In this document: piece after piece, positions 18,066-26,650 of the stretch
Numbering within the stretch: position 1 is the stretch's first letter
How the letters are laid out: the number at the start of each line of letters is the position of its first letter
Origin: Hyphomicrobiales bacterium
GTDB lineage: Bacteria > Pseudomonadota > Alphaproteobacteria > Rhizobiales > JAJFHC01
DNA length: 64,000 bases
NCBI GenBank assembly: GCA_021775835.1
Contig: JAJFHC010000020.1
Span: 1 to 64,000 of the forward strand
Direction: 5' to 3'
Notes under the pieces: generated by a model
The model's input: only the letters and a program-made list of their open reading frames with translations
What the model was told of the DNA's origin: nothing
Databases searched by the model: none
Translations under genes and position numbers: made by a program

Positions 18066-18317
18066 ATGAAGATCTTGTATTTTGCATGGGTCAAGCAGCG
18101 GACCGGCATCGCCCAGGAAACTGTCGAGCTTCCCGACACGGTGAAGACTGTCGCCGATGTCATCGACTGGATTCGAACCCGCGGTCCGGAATTCGCACAC
18201 GCCTTCGAAGATACCCGCGTCATCCGTGCGGCCGTCGACCAGGTTCATGCCCGCCTCGATACTCAGATCGAAGGGGCTGGGGAAATCGCGTTCTTCCCGC
18301 CCGTCACCGGTGGATAA
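18066..18317 (+). CDS. moaD: Molybdopterin synthase sulfur-carrier subunit
   Basis: MoaD is a ubiquitin-like 83-aa protein. It ends in Gly-Gly (FFPPVTGG), the tail that is thiocarboxylated and delivers sulfur to cyclic pyranopterin monophosphate. The N-terminal strand KILYFAWVKQRTG is typical. It lies 24 bases after pgsA. The large subunit gene moaE, usually next, is not here: the next gene is ilvE on the other strand. MoaE must therefore be encoded elsewhere if the enzyme is functional. Confidence 0.93.
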   Translation: MKILYFAWVKQRTGIAQETVELPDTVKTVADVIDWIRTRGPEFAHAFEDTRVIRAAVDQVHARLDTQIEGAGEIAFFPPVTGG

Positions 18318-18350
18318 CGGGCGGGAAGCTTAAAAATTCAGAAGGCTTGA

Positions 18351-19244
18351 TCAATCAGCCGCCGCACGCGCTGCCGGCTGTACAGCAGCCATGTAGTCTT
18401 CCATCAGCGCTTGCGTGATCGCTCCCACTTCAAATTTGTAGGGTCCGATTTCCGACACCGGTGTCACTTCCGCGGCTGTGCCGGTGATGAAGCATTGCTC
18501 GAATCCTGCCATTTCCTCGGGCATGATCGCCCGCTCGATCACGTTGATCTGGCGATCCTTGGCCAGTCCGATCACCGTACGGCGGGTAATGCCGTCGAGG
18601 AAGCAATCCGGGGTCGGCGTGTGCAGTTCACCATCCTTGACGAAAAACACGTTCGCTCCGGTCGCTTCGGCAATCCGACCTCGATAGTCGAGCATCAGCG
18701 CATCGGCATAGCCCTTGTCTTCGGCTGCATGTTTGGACAGCGTGCAGATCATGTAGAGACCTGCCGCCTTGCTCTTGCACGGCGCGGTTGCAGGATCAGG
18801 ACGACGCCACTCTGCCAGATCGAGCTTGATACCCTTGAGACGTTCTGCCGGGTCAAAATAGGAGGGCCACTCCCAAACAGCGATTGCGACGTTGATACGG
18901 GTTGTCTGGGCCGACACACCCATCATTTCTGACCCGCGCCAGGCAACCGGGCGCACATAAGCGTCCATCAGCCCCTGTGCCGCCACTGTGTCAATGCAGG
19001 CTTGGTCGATCTCTTCGACGGAGTACGGAATTTCAAATCCGAGCAGTTTTGCGGAGTCATGGAGCCTTCTGGTGTGTTCGTTCAGCTTGAAGATCTCGCC
19101 GCCGTACACCCGCTCACCTTCAAATACAGAACTCGCATAATGCATCGCATGGGACAGAATATGCAGTTTAGCTTCTGTCCAGGGAACAAGTTCCCCATTT
19201 AACCAGATATGACCATCGCGTTGATCGAAAGGCTGGCCGGCCAT
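18351..19244 (-). CDS. ilvE: Branched-chain amino acid aminotransferase
   Basis: IlvE is a fold-type IV PLP enzyme for the last step of Leu, Ile and Val synthesis and the first step of their breakdown. The 297-aa protein contains HAMHYASSVFEGERVY near the N-terminus, the region carrying the Schiff-base lysine (CKSKAAGLYM), EATGANVFFVKDG and GITRRTVIGLA. The ATG at 19244 follows AGGAGG at 8 bases, so the upstream in-frame start at 19280 is rejected. It is divergent from the MarR-type gene. Confidence 0.95.
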   Translation of the reverse strand: MAGQPFDQRDGHIWLNGELVPWTEAKLHILSHAMHYASSVFEGERVYGGEIFKLNEHTRRLHDSAKLLGFEIPYSVEEIDQACIDTVAAQGLMDAYVRPVAWRGSEMMGVSAQTTRINVAIAVWEWPSYFDPAERLKGIKLDLAEWRRPDPATAPCKSKAAGLYMICTLSKHAAEDKGYADALMLDYRGRIAEATGANVFFVKDGELHTPTPDCFLDGITRRTVIGLAKDRQINVIERAIMPEEMAGFEQCFITGTAAEVTPVSEIGPYKFEVGAITQALMEDYMAAVQPAARAAAD

Positions 19245-19327
19245 CGTACTTCCTCCTGTTCGGCGCACCGTGAAGAACATTTCCTTTGGCGCCTAGGTGT
19301 CACTCTTTGCACATTCAGCCAAGTCGG

Positions 19328-19355
19328 CCTATAAACCCACGGCAATCACGGCCAA
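19328..19355 (-). promoter_or_regulatory. ilvE: Candidate ilvE promoter
   Basis: On the minus strand TTGGCC (19350-19355) and TATAGG (19328-19333) are separated by 16 bases, about 85 bases before the ilvE start. The match to a sigma-70-type promoter is moderate. Confidence 0.35.
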
Positions 19356-19458
19356 GTAACTGGGATAGCGTAATTATCGAAGGCATGAAGGGGTTGAAAA
19401 GCACGATCCTTTCGTGAATGTGGCGCCATCAGTAACAATCTGTACGAAATATGTCAAC

Positions 19459-19989
19459 ATGACTGACGTAAATTTTGAAACAAAGTTTTCTGCACCCGGC
19501 CCCAGACAGAGTGTTCTGGCGGATAAACCGGATGAAACCGCTGTTCTGGAACTCGTAGAACTGTTGTTTTTCGCCTATCGCGATTTCACAGCAGACCCCG
19601 ACGCAATCCTGGAAGAATTCGGGTTTGGAAGGGCACACCACCGGGTGATCCATTTCGTGGGCCGGAATCCGGGCCTGCGGGTCACCGAACTCCTGGCCAT
19701 TCTGGCGATTACCAAGCAGAGTCTGGGCCGCGTCCTCAAGCAGCTTGTGGAACAGGGGTTCGTCGAACAACGGGCTGGCCGCAGCGACCGGCGCCAGCGA
19801 CTGCTCCATCTAACGGACACAGGTAACGACCTGGCAAGACGTCTGGCCCGCCCCCAGATCGACAGGGTCACTGAGGCCCTGTCGGCGTCCGGTCCGGACG
19901 CTGATGTTGTTTATCGCAAGGTTCTGTATAATCTGATCAATGCAACGGATCGAGCTACCGTCAATGCACTGATTTCACGTTCAAGCTGA
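19459..19989 (+). CDS. petP: MarR-family regulator, PetP-like
   Basis: This winged-helix MarR regulator is 176 aa from the ATG at 19459; a GTG at 19414 would add 15 residues, and neither start has a good ribosome-binding site. The recognition region ITKQSLGRVLKQLVEQGFVEQR and the wing RSDRRQRLLHLTDTG are typical. It stands immediately before an OmpR-type regulator and a sensor kinase. That order matches petP-petR of Rhodobacter, where PetR is needed for cytochrome bc1 expression. The bc1 operon itself is at 53.6-56.3 kb. The PetP name rests on context and should be read as probable. Confidence 0.75.
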   Translation: MTDVNFETKFSAPGPRQSVLADKPDETAVLELVELLFFAYRDFTADPDAILEEFGFGRAHHRVIHFVGRNPGLRVTELLAILAITKQSLGRVLKQLVEQGFVEQRAGRSDRRQRLLHLTDTGNDLARRLARPQIDRVTEALSASGPDADVVYRKVLYNLINATDRATVNALISRSS

Positions 19990-20042
19990 CGCTGCCGAAG
20001 CCATCGGCGGCAATCTGTCGACCACAAGCGAGCAGGAACAAG

Positions 20043-20792
20043 ATGCAACTGGATGTCAGCCCGACACAAGATGCCACGCCAGGCCGCACCGCCGGGTCGC
20101 AGGACACACGTCCCGACGACGACGCACCTCACATTCTGGTCATCGACGATGATCGCCGGATTCGCGAACTGCTCAAGACCTACCTAACGGACAACGGCTT
20201 TCGCATTTCAACGGCAGAATCCGCCAAAACCGCAGATCAGCATCTACAGGGCCTGGCATTCGATCTGTTGATTCTCGATGTCATGATGCCGGGCGAAAGC
20301 GGTCTAGAGTTTGCCCACCGTTTACGCGGCACCTCCACCGTTCCCATTCTCATGCTGACGGCCCGATCTGACAGCGACGATCGGATCGCAGGCCTGGAAT
20401 CGGGTGTCGATGACTATCTGCCGAAACCTTTCGAACCGCGGGAACTGGTGCTGCGGATCAACAACATTCTCAAACGTACCCAGGCGGTCGAGACCCTGCC
20501 CGCCGAGATCGTGCTCGGCAGTTGCAGTTTTCACGTGGAGCGCGGCGAATTCAAGAAGGACGGTGCCACAGTCCGACTGACAACCCGTGAAAGAGATCTT
20601 TTGCGGCAGTTTGCACGAAGCCCAGGCAAACCGATCAGCCGTAGTGATCTTTCTGCGGACGGCAATGGCGGTACGGCCCGCGCCGTGGATGTCCAGATCA
20701 ATCGCCTGAGGCGAAAAATCGAACCCGATCCGGCGAACCCGATCTATCTGCAGACCGTTCGCGGGGCTGGATACATTCTTTATACAGATTAA
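20043..20792 (+). CDS. petR: OmpR-family response regulator, PetR-like
   Basis: A 249-aa two-component response regulator. The receiver domain spans residues 30-145 with acidic pocket DDD (35-37), phosphoacceptor Asp79 (LLILDVMMPG) and Lys in LPKPF. The C-terminal winged helix (about 155-248) includes LTTRERDLLRQF and RAVDVQINRLRRKIE. It follows the MarR-type gene by 53 bases and precedes a histidine kinase, its probable partner. Similarity of arrangement to PetR suggests a role in respiratory gene control. Confidence 0.9.
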   Translation: MQLDVSPTQDATPGRTAGSQDTRPDDDAPHILVIDDDRRIRELLKTYLTDNGFRISTAESAKTADQHLQGLAFDLLILDVMMPGESGLEFAHRLRGTSTVPILMLTARSDSDDRIAGLESGVDDYLPKPFEPRELVLRINNILKRTQAVETLPAEIVLGSCSFHVERGEFKKDGATVRLTTRERDLLRQFARSPGKPISRSDLSADGNGGTARAVDVQINRLRRKIEPDPANPIYLQTVRGAGYILYTD

Positions 20793-20834
20793 AATCTGTT
20801 GGACGTGTAACGGAAAAAACTTGGATTCCGGCTG

Positions 20835-22211
20835 ATGGTAGCGTTGAGCGAAGACAATGATGCGGCAACCGAAGGCAAGCCAAGTTTGCGCAGCCGGTTT
20901 TCCCGATTCCTGGAGCGTCATCTGCCCGAAGGCCTTTACCCCAGGTCTTTGATTATCGTCGTGACTCCCATGGTCCTGCTGCAGTCGATGATGGCGTTCA
21001 TATTCATGGAGCGACACTGGGAGACCGTCACCAAGCGGCTTTCGCGGGCGACCACGCAAGACATCTCCATGCTGATCGACATCTACCAGACCTATCCCCA
21101 GGACAAGGATTTCGAACAACTGGTGCGTATGGCCAACGAACGACTGAACTTGAGCCTCTCCATCGTCAAGGGCGAGGAGCTCCCCGCTCCCAAACAGAAA
21201 CCGTTCTTCGCACTCCTTGATGACACTCTGAGTCGGGAGATTACCAAACGAATCGGACGTCCGTTTTGGATCGACTCCGTGGCCCGGTCGAAATATGTCG
21301 ACATCCGCATCAAGGTCGACGAAGTCATTTTCCGTGTCATTACCAGACGCAGCCGCACCTACGCCTCCAACTCGGAAATTTTCATAATCTGGATGATCGG
21401 CACGTCCCTGGTACTCTTGTGGGTTGCCATCATCTTCCTTCGAAATCAGATCAGACCGATACAGCAACTGGCCGATGCAGCACAGAGTTTCGGCCTGGGA
21501 CGCGACGACCCGGAATTCCGGCCCCGTGGCGCGATCGAGGTGCAGCGTGCATCGGTTGCCTTCCTCCAGATGCGTCAGCGCATCGAGCGTCACGTCGAGC
21601 AGCGCACAGCCATGCTTGCCGGCGTCAGCCATGATCTGCGCACCATGTTGACCCGCTTCAAGCTACAACTGGCTCTTCTTGGCAACAGCCCGGATGTGAT
21701 TGAACTCCAGCACGACGTCGACGAGATGCAACGCATGCTCGAGGACTACATGGCATTCGTTCGCGGCGATGGCGATGAAACCTCCGTGGAGACCGATATC
21801 CGCGGCCTCCTCGAGGATGTCTGCAGCAGAGCAAAATCGTCACAGTGCAATGTCGAACTGAACGCAGTGGATATTGCCGTGCCGATCAAGCCCAACGCAT
21901 TCAAGCGTTGCATTTCCAACCTTGTCACCAACGCCTGCCGTTTCGGGACCAGGATCGCGGTCAGCTCCAAGGCCGATGGAAAGTATCTGAACATTGCCGT
22001 GGACGACGATGGCCCGGGCGTCCCCGAAGAACTGCGCGACGATGTGTTTCGTCCGTTTTTCCGGATCGACGATGCCCGCAACCAGGATGAGACCGGCACG
22101 GGTCTTGGGCTGGCCATCGCCCGTGATATTGCCCGCAGCCACGGCGGCGACATCCGGCTGTCACAGAGTGCGCTCGGCGGCCTGCGTGCCCAGATCCGAA
22201 TCCCACTTTAG
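20835..22211 (+). CDS. EnvZ-type sensor histidine kinase
   Basis: A 458-aa inner-membrane kinase with a first hydrophobic helix at about residues 38-58, a sensor loop of about 120 residues, a second helix at about 181-203, HAMP, then the H-box with His266 (GVSHDLRTMLTRFKLQL region), N-box (NLVTNACRFG), G1 box (DDDGPGVP) and G2 box (GTGLGLAIA). It lies 42 bases after the OmpR-type regulator and is likely its cognate kinase. The sensor loop has no recognisable named domain. Confidence 0.95.
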   Translation: MVALSEDNDAATEGKPSLRSRFSRFLERHLPEGLYPRSLIIVVTPMVLLQSMMAFIFMERHWETVTKRLSRATTQDISMLIDIYQTYPQDKDFEQLVRMANERLNLSLSIVKGEELPAPKQKPFFALLDDTLSREITKRIGRPFWIDSVARSKYVDIRIKVDEVIFRVITRRSRTYASNSEIFIIWMIGTSLVLLWVAIIFLRNQIRPIQQLADAAQSFGLGRDDPEFRPRGAIEVQRASVAFLQMRQRIERHVEQRTAMLAGVSHDLRTMLTRFKLQLALLGNSPDVIELQHDVDEMQRMLEDYMAFVRGDGDETSVETDIRGLLEDVCSRAKSSQCNVELNAVDIAVPIKPNAFKRCISNLVTNACRFGTRIAVSSKADGKYLNIAVDDDGPGVPEELRDDVFRPFFRIDDARNQDETGTGLGLAIARDIARSHGGDIRLSQSALGGLRAQIRIPL

Positions 22212-22255
22212 TGCCTGTTGATGGGTGAAGAATAATTTCCATCTCGACCTGATGT

Positions 22256-22609
22256 TCAGTACAGACGGCCACCATTGGGTACTGTCCGATCCAGACCGAT
22301 CATGACCACGTTGCCGTCACCGTCGGGGAAACCCAGCGTCAGCACCTCTGACATCATCGGTCCAATCTGGCGTGGTGGAAAGTTGACCACCGCCGCGACC
22401 TGGCGCCCAATCACGTTCTCAAGCGTATAATGCTTGGTAATCTGGGCCGACGTCTTTTTAACTCCGATCTCAGGGCCGAAATCTATTTTCAGACGGAAGG
22501 CCGGCTTTCGTGCTTCGGGAAACGGTTCAGCCTCGATAACCGTACCGACTCGGATGTCCACCTTGAGAAAGTCGTCAAAGGAAATGGTATCAGCCGGAAT
22601 CTCGCTCAT
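22256..22609 (-). CDS. csaA: CsaA-type tRNA-binding protein
   Basis: A 117-aa single-domain protein with the EMAP/MetRS-C OB fold. The sequence runs VDIRVGTVIEAEPFPEARKPAF, then GVKKTSAQIT and NFPPRQIGPMMSEVL, which is the CsaA pattern. Homologues bind tRNA as dimers and have been called export chaperones. The ATG at 22609 has AGGAGA upstream. It lies 59 bases after a TetR-type gene on the same strand and converges with the kinase gene. Confidence 0.92.
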   Translation of the reverse strand: MSEIPADTISFDDFLKVDIRVGTVIEAEPFPEARKPAFRLKIDFGPEIGVKKTSAQITKHYTLENVIGRQVAAVVNFPPRQIGPMMSEVLTLGFPDGDGNVVMIGLDRTVPNGGRLY

Positions 22610-22668
22610 TGCGGCATGTCTCCTGTTGTGTCTGTAGCTGTGTTTTTTAAAGGGACATCAGCAAATGG

Positions 22669-23328
22669 TCACTCAGCCGACGCGGCAGCACCTGACGATG
22701 GCCTGCGCCGGGTGAAGGAGCGGGCGAACCCTAAGAGAGAGCCCGCAAACATCAGTGGACCTTCCAGCCGGTTCAACCATTGTTCGCCGCGTCTCAATTG
22801 ACTGTCCAATTCGGACATGGTTTTCGCAAGGCCCGGGTCGTCGTCCTTGAGCCAGACCTTCAACGTTGCGACATAGACCATGGCGAGCCCTCGTACCCGT
22901 AGCCGTCCTGTCAGGCCCGATGTGGCGATGCCGGCAGCCCGCAGCATCCAGCGCTGCGACGCCATCATGGAACCGGCCAGCCTGAGCCAGGCACCCGGGT
23001 CCCGGTCGAAATCACCGGCAATATGCCGGATGGCTGACTTGTGTGCTTCCAGATATTCGAACCGTTGCATAATTAAATCGAACAAGCGGTCCTTGGCAGT
23101 CGATTTGAGAATTTCGGGATCAGCATTGTCGAGAACATGACAATCGACCCGGCGCACGAATGCACAGAGAATGGCCGTTTTCGATCCGAACTCACCACAC
23201 ATCGTGCCAAGCGACACCTTGGCAGCTGTGGCGATGTCGGTCACGGCCACTTCGCGCCACGGTTGTTCAGCCGCAAGCTTGAGGCTTGCATCAATGATCT
23301 TGTCTCTGGCGGATTTTGCTTTGGCCAT
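22669..23328 (-). CDS. TetR-family regulator with COQ9-like C-terminus
   Basis: A 219-aa protein whose N-terminal 55 residues form a TetR-type helix-turn-helix (DKIIDASLKLAAEQ, then VAVTDIATAAKVSLGTMCGEFGSK). The all-helical C-terminal part resembles the COQ9/TetR proteins common in alphaproteobacteria, which may bind lipids rather than act as classic repressors. GGAAGACC precedes the ATG. Its neighbours are csaA downstream and a YbjN gene upstream. Confidence 0.8.
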   Translation of the reverse strand: MAKAKSARDKIIDASLKLAAEQPWREVAVTDIATAAKVSLGTMCGEFGSKTAILCAFVRRVDCHVLDNADPEILKSTAKDRLFDLIMQRFEYLEAHKSAIRHIAGDFDRDPGAWLRLAGSMMASQRWMLRAAGIATSGLTGRLRVRGLAMVYVATLKVWLKDDDPGLAKTMSELDSQLRRGEQWLNRLEGPLMFAGSLLGFARSFTRRRPSSGAAASAE

Positions 23329-23485
23329 GGTCTTCCAAACTCCCGGTTATCCCGTGACTACGCGGCCCCGTTGAAAACTGTAGCGTTGAGAATAAGACCA
23401 TCCAGCGGCGATGGAAAGCCGGCAATCGTTTATTTGCCCGGCGCGGTTAACCGCGAACCGTCTCCATACGGCCAATGAGTGCCTG

Positions 23486-23986
23486 TCAGGCGTGCCCGAC
23501 GGTTTCGAACAGGGACGCCTCGATAGCCTCTTCCGCTGTTCGGCCGGCCCAGATCACATACTGGAATGCGGGAAAATAGCGCTCACATGTCTCGACGGAG
23601 ACCTGCAGCAACGCTTCGCATTGCTGGTTGGTCACCTCCGCGCCGCCTGCCAGAAGCAGGCAGTTGCGGAACATGAGAACCCCTTCTTGAGCCCAGATGT
23701 CGAAGTGCCCCAGCCACAGTTGCTCGTTGACGATCGCAATCAGACGATAGATTTCATCCTGCCGGGTCTTGGTTATTTTCAGATCGAACGCACAAGCCAA
23801 GTGCAGACCTTCAAGGTCATCCCGCCAGTTGAAGGAAAGATGGTAGTCCGCCCAGTGCCCCGAAACAGTGATGTTGATTTCATCGTCAGCACTGCGGTCA
23901 AATGACCAGTCCTGGGTCGATGCAATTCGTTCAATAGTGTCGAGGGGATGTGCTGCTCGTTCGAAAGCGAGTTGCGCAGTTGCCAT
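23486..23986 (-). CDS. YbjN-domain protein
   Basis: A 166-aa cytoplasmic protein of the YbjN family, recognised by NEQLWLGHFDIW, the central strand LHLACAFDLKI and the final AGRTAEEAIEASLFETVGHA part. The fold resembles type III secretion chaperones, but the role in alphaproteobacteria is not established. It sits between a UbiK-like gene and the TetR/COQ9 gene. In many relatives proC lies directly after it; here only 157 non-coding bases follow. Confidence 0.85.
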   Translation of the reverse strand: MATAQLAFERAAHPLDTIERIASTQDWSFDRSADDEINITVSGHWADYHLSFNWRDDLEGLHLACAFDLKITKTRQDEIYRLIAIVNEQLWLGHFDIWAQEGVLMFRNCLLLAGGAEVTNQQCEALLQVSVETCERYFPAFQYVIWAGRTAEEAIEASLFETVGHA

Positions 23987-24165
23987 GCTTATTGCTCACA
24001 AATGAACTTGATGGGAGAACCGGAGACTTTACATTAACACCTTGTCCCACGGCACGAATCACTCGACCAACTAACAACACTAAGTTGCCTAAGCCGGGAC
24101 TCGAGCGCAACCCCTCATCTCATCTGTCCACAACGCACCATCTCGACTTTTGGTCGGGCGAGTCA

Positions 24166-24516
24166 TTATTTGGCGGAATTCGGAGTCTTTTTGGCAGCTT
24201 TCGCTGCGGCTGGCTTTCGCGCAGCGGATCGTTTTGCTGGCGCCTTGGGAGCGGCCGACGACTCCAGTTTTGCAATTTTTGCTTCGAGAACGTCAATTCT
24301 TGCCGCCAGAGCTTCGTTTTCTTCACGTGCCTTTACCGCCATTTCGCGGGCAACATCAAACTCGTCACGCGACACGACTTCGAGATCGTTGAGCACTCTT
24401 TCGGCTTGTGAGCGAACCATGGTGTCAACCTCGCGTCGGACACCCTGGGCAGCACCTGCGGCATTGGTCATCAACTTGGCAATATCATCGAATATTTTGC
24501 CTGTGGTCTGGGTCAT
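24166..24516 (-). CDS. UbiK-like accessory factor (BMFP domain)
   Basis: A 116-aa protein with N-terminal KIFDDIAKLMTNAAG, a helical region, a C-terminal coiled coil (EENEALAARIDVLEAKIAKLE region) and an Ala/Lys/Pro-rich tail. This is the BMFP/UbiK layout; UbiK supports ubiquinone biosynthesis. It is divergent from lgt, as in many alphaproteobacteria. Function is inferred from the family. Confidence 0.82.
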   Translation of the reverse strand: MTQTTGKIFDDIAKLMTNAAGAAQGVRREVDTMVRSQAERVLNDLEVVSRDEFDVAREMAVKAREENEALAARIDVLEAKIAKLESSAAPKAPAKRSAARKPAAAKAAKKTPNSAK

Positions 24517-24698
24517 CTCTTAAAGTTCCCGTATGAGCGATAAACAGGCCAGCTCTGCTAGACTTGGCCACCGTGTTCAAGATCATTTGTCTAAGTATGG
24601 TGCCGATCTGCTACGGGTCAAGTCTGAGCGCTTGACAGGAAGAATCCCATCCGCACATTGTCGCACCGCGTCAAGTTTACAGGAATTGCACAGAAATC

Positions 24699-25514
24699 AT
24701 GATGCCGCTCGTCCTGCCCTTTCCATCGATTGACCCTGTGCTCATAGAATTCGGCCCATTCGCGGTTCGCTGGTATTCCCTGGCATATATTGGCGGACTT
24801 GTCCTGGGTTGGCTCTACATAAAGCGTCTGGTCTCGACTGGAAGCCTGTGGCGTGGAGATCCGGTTACAACCCCCGAGAAGATCGACGATCTCCTTCTCT
24901 GGGTGGCCCTCGGCGTGATACTGGGCGGACGGTTAGGGTACGTCCTGTTCTACAACCTGCCCTACTTCCTGTCGCATCCAGCCGAAATCCTCGCCGTCTG
25001 GCAGGGCGGCATGTCGTTTCACGGTGGGTTCCTGGGCGTCATGGTCGCCCTGGTTGTTTTTTGTCGGCGCTACGACCTCAGCATTCTTTCCATGTTCGAC
25101 CTTGCCGCCGCCGCGGTGCCTATAGGCCTGTTTTTTGGCCGCCTCGCAAACTTCATCAACGCAGAGCTTTTTGGCCGCGTCTCAGACGTGTACTGGGCCA
25201 TGGTGTTTCCAGGGGGCGGACCGGAACCCAGACACCCCAGCCAGCTCTACGAGGCATTCCTGGAGGGCCTCGTCATGTTCCTCGTCCTGCGCTTTCTCAC
25301 GCACCATCGCGGCAAGCTGGCCACACCGGGGTTCGTTGCCGGCTGTTTTGCAATCGGCTATGGCCTGTCCCGCATTCTGGTGGAATTCTTCCGTATGCCG
25401 GATTCCCACCTGGGCTACTACGCCGATGTCTTCACCATGGGCATGTTCCTGTCGGTTCCCATGGTCGCCGCCGGGCTGGGGCTCGTCGTGAATGCAAAAC
25501 GGAAATCTCCGTGA
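24699..25514 (+). CDS. lgt: Prolipoprotein diacylglyceryl transferase
   Basis: Lgt transfers diacylglycerol from phosphatidylglycerol to the lipobox cysteine of prolipoproteins in the inner membrane. The 271-aa protein has about seven hydrophobic helices, GGMSFHGGFLG (the conserved H-GG loop), the Lgt signature GLFFGRLANFINAELFGR region and RHPSQLYEAFLEG. It overlaps the methyltransferase gene downstream (GTGA), so the two are translationally coupled. The ATG has a second in-frame ATG right after it. Confidence 0.97.
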   Translation: MMPLVLPFPSIDPVLIEFGPFAVRWYSLAYIGGLVLGWLYIKRLVSTGSLWRGDPVTTPEKIDDLLLWVALGVILGGRLGYVLFYNLPYFLSHPAEILAVWQGGMSFHGGFLGVMVALVVFCRRYDLSILSMFDLAAAAVPIGLFFGRLANFINAELFGRVSDVYWAMVFPGGGPEPRHPSQLYEAFLEGLVMFLVLRFLTHHRGKLATPGFVAGCFAIGYGLSRILVEFFRMPDSHLGYYADVFTMGMFLSVPMVAAGLGLVVNAKRKSP

Positions 25515-26650
25515 CAGGACAGGGCGGCAACAACGGCGGCGTTGAGTCGGGTCCGCTGCTGACGCGGATCAGGAACGAGATTGCTCACAATGGTCCCCTA
25601 ACCATAGCGCGGTACATGGACCTCTGCCTGGGCGACCCCCAATTCGGCTATTACAGGACCCGCGATCCGATCGGCGCGCGAGGTGACTTCGTGACAGCAC
25701 CGGAAATCAGTCAAATGTTCGGCGAACTGATCGGTCTCTGGTGTGCCCACATCTGGACCACCATGGGGTCACCCGCGCTTGTCAGGTTGGTCGAATTGGG
25801 ACCCGGCCGTGGAACATTGATGGCTGATCTCCTGCGGGCAGCGGCTGCCGCGCCAGGTTTCATGGACGCCGCCGACATCCACCTGGTCGAGACAAGCCCT
25901 GTGCTTAGGCAGTGTCAGGCAGACGTTCTGGCCCCCTTTGGCGTAAGGCCCACATGGCATGATCGCCTGGAGGACGTGCCGCCTGGGCCCACGGTCTTGG
26001 TCGCAAACGAGTTCTTCGACGCATTGCCGATCCGGCAGATCGAGCGGACATCGCGGGGCTGGCACGAACGACTGGTCGGCCTCGGTGACAACGCAAGCGA
26101 TAGCGGACTTGCCTTCGGACTTTCGCCCGATCCCCTGACAGGCGAGTTGCCCGAAGCTGCCGACATGAATTCCGAGCAAGGGACAATCGTGGAATACTGC
26201 GCGCCGGCCGCACGGATATCGGGCCTGATCGCCGCGCGCCTCGTTCGGGACGACGGCGCAGCCCTGATTATCGACTATGGCTACCGGGGTCCAGCGGCCG
26301 GTGACACCTTCCAGGCACTGGGACGGCACCGATACGTCTCCGTGTTCGAGCAACCCGGCACCGTCGACCTGACTGCTCATGTTGATTTCTCAGGCCTCGC
26401 CAGACCGGCCTGCGCCCTAGGCGCCAAAGCATATGGCCCGATGGAACAAGGCAGGTTCCTCAATTTCCTGGGGTTGGACTTAAGAGCACAGAAGCTAAAA
26501 TCGACAGCGACAGTGAAACAGGCAAATCAGATCGATAGCGCCGTCGAGCGCTTGACGGCACCACAGCAAATGGGACAATTGTTCAAGGTACTGGCTATGA
26601 CGGCACCGGAATTGCCGACCCCGCCTCCCTTTGGAGACCCTGAGACATGA
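25511..26650 (+). CDS. NDUFAF7-like class I SAM-dependent methyltransferase
   Basis: A 379-aa protein of the COG1565/DUF185 family, the bacterial relatives of NDUFAF7, the arginine methyltransferase of mitochondrial complex I. Landmarks are MDLCLGDPQFGYY, RGDFVTAPEISQMFGELIG, the SAM-binding VELGPGRGTLM, ANEFFDALPIRQ and IDYGY. The start is GTG at 25511, overlapping the lgt stop, with GGAAA 6 bases upstream. An open frame continues upstream inside lgt but is non-coding there. The gene ends in an ATGA overlap with pgeF. Confidence 0.92.
   Translation: MTGQGGNNGGVESGPLLTRIRNEIAHNGPLTIARYMDLCLGDPQFGYYRTRDPIGARGDFVTAPEISQMFGELIGLWCAHIWTTMGSPALVRLVELGPGRGTLMADLLRAAAAAPGFMDAADIHLVETSPVLRQCQADVLAPFGVRPTWHDRLEDVPPGPTVLVANEFFDALPIRQIERTSRGWHERLVGLGDNASDSGLAFGLSPDPLTGELPEAADMNSEQGTIVEYCAPAARISGLIAARLVRDDGAALIIDYGYRGPAAGDTFQALGRHRYVSVFEQPGTVDLTAHVDFSGLARPACALGAKAYGPMEQGRFLNFLGLDLRAQKLKSTATVKQANQIDSAVERLTAPQQMGQLFKVLAMTAPELPTPPPFGDPET

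Noticed and set aside
24809..25510. Long open frame running through lgt into the methyltransferase gene
   Set aside because: The part inside lgt is a shadow; lgt has clear motifs in its own frame, and the methyltransferase begins at the GTG that overlaps the lgt stop.
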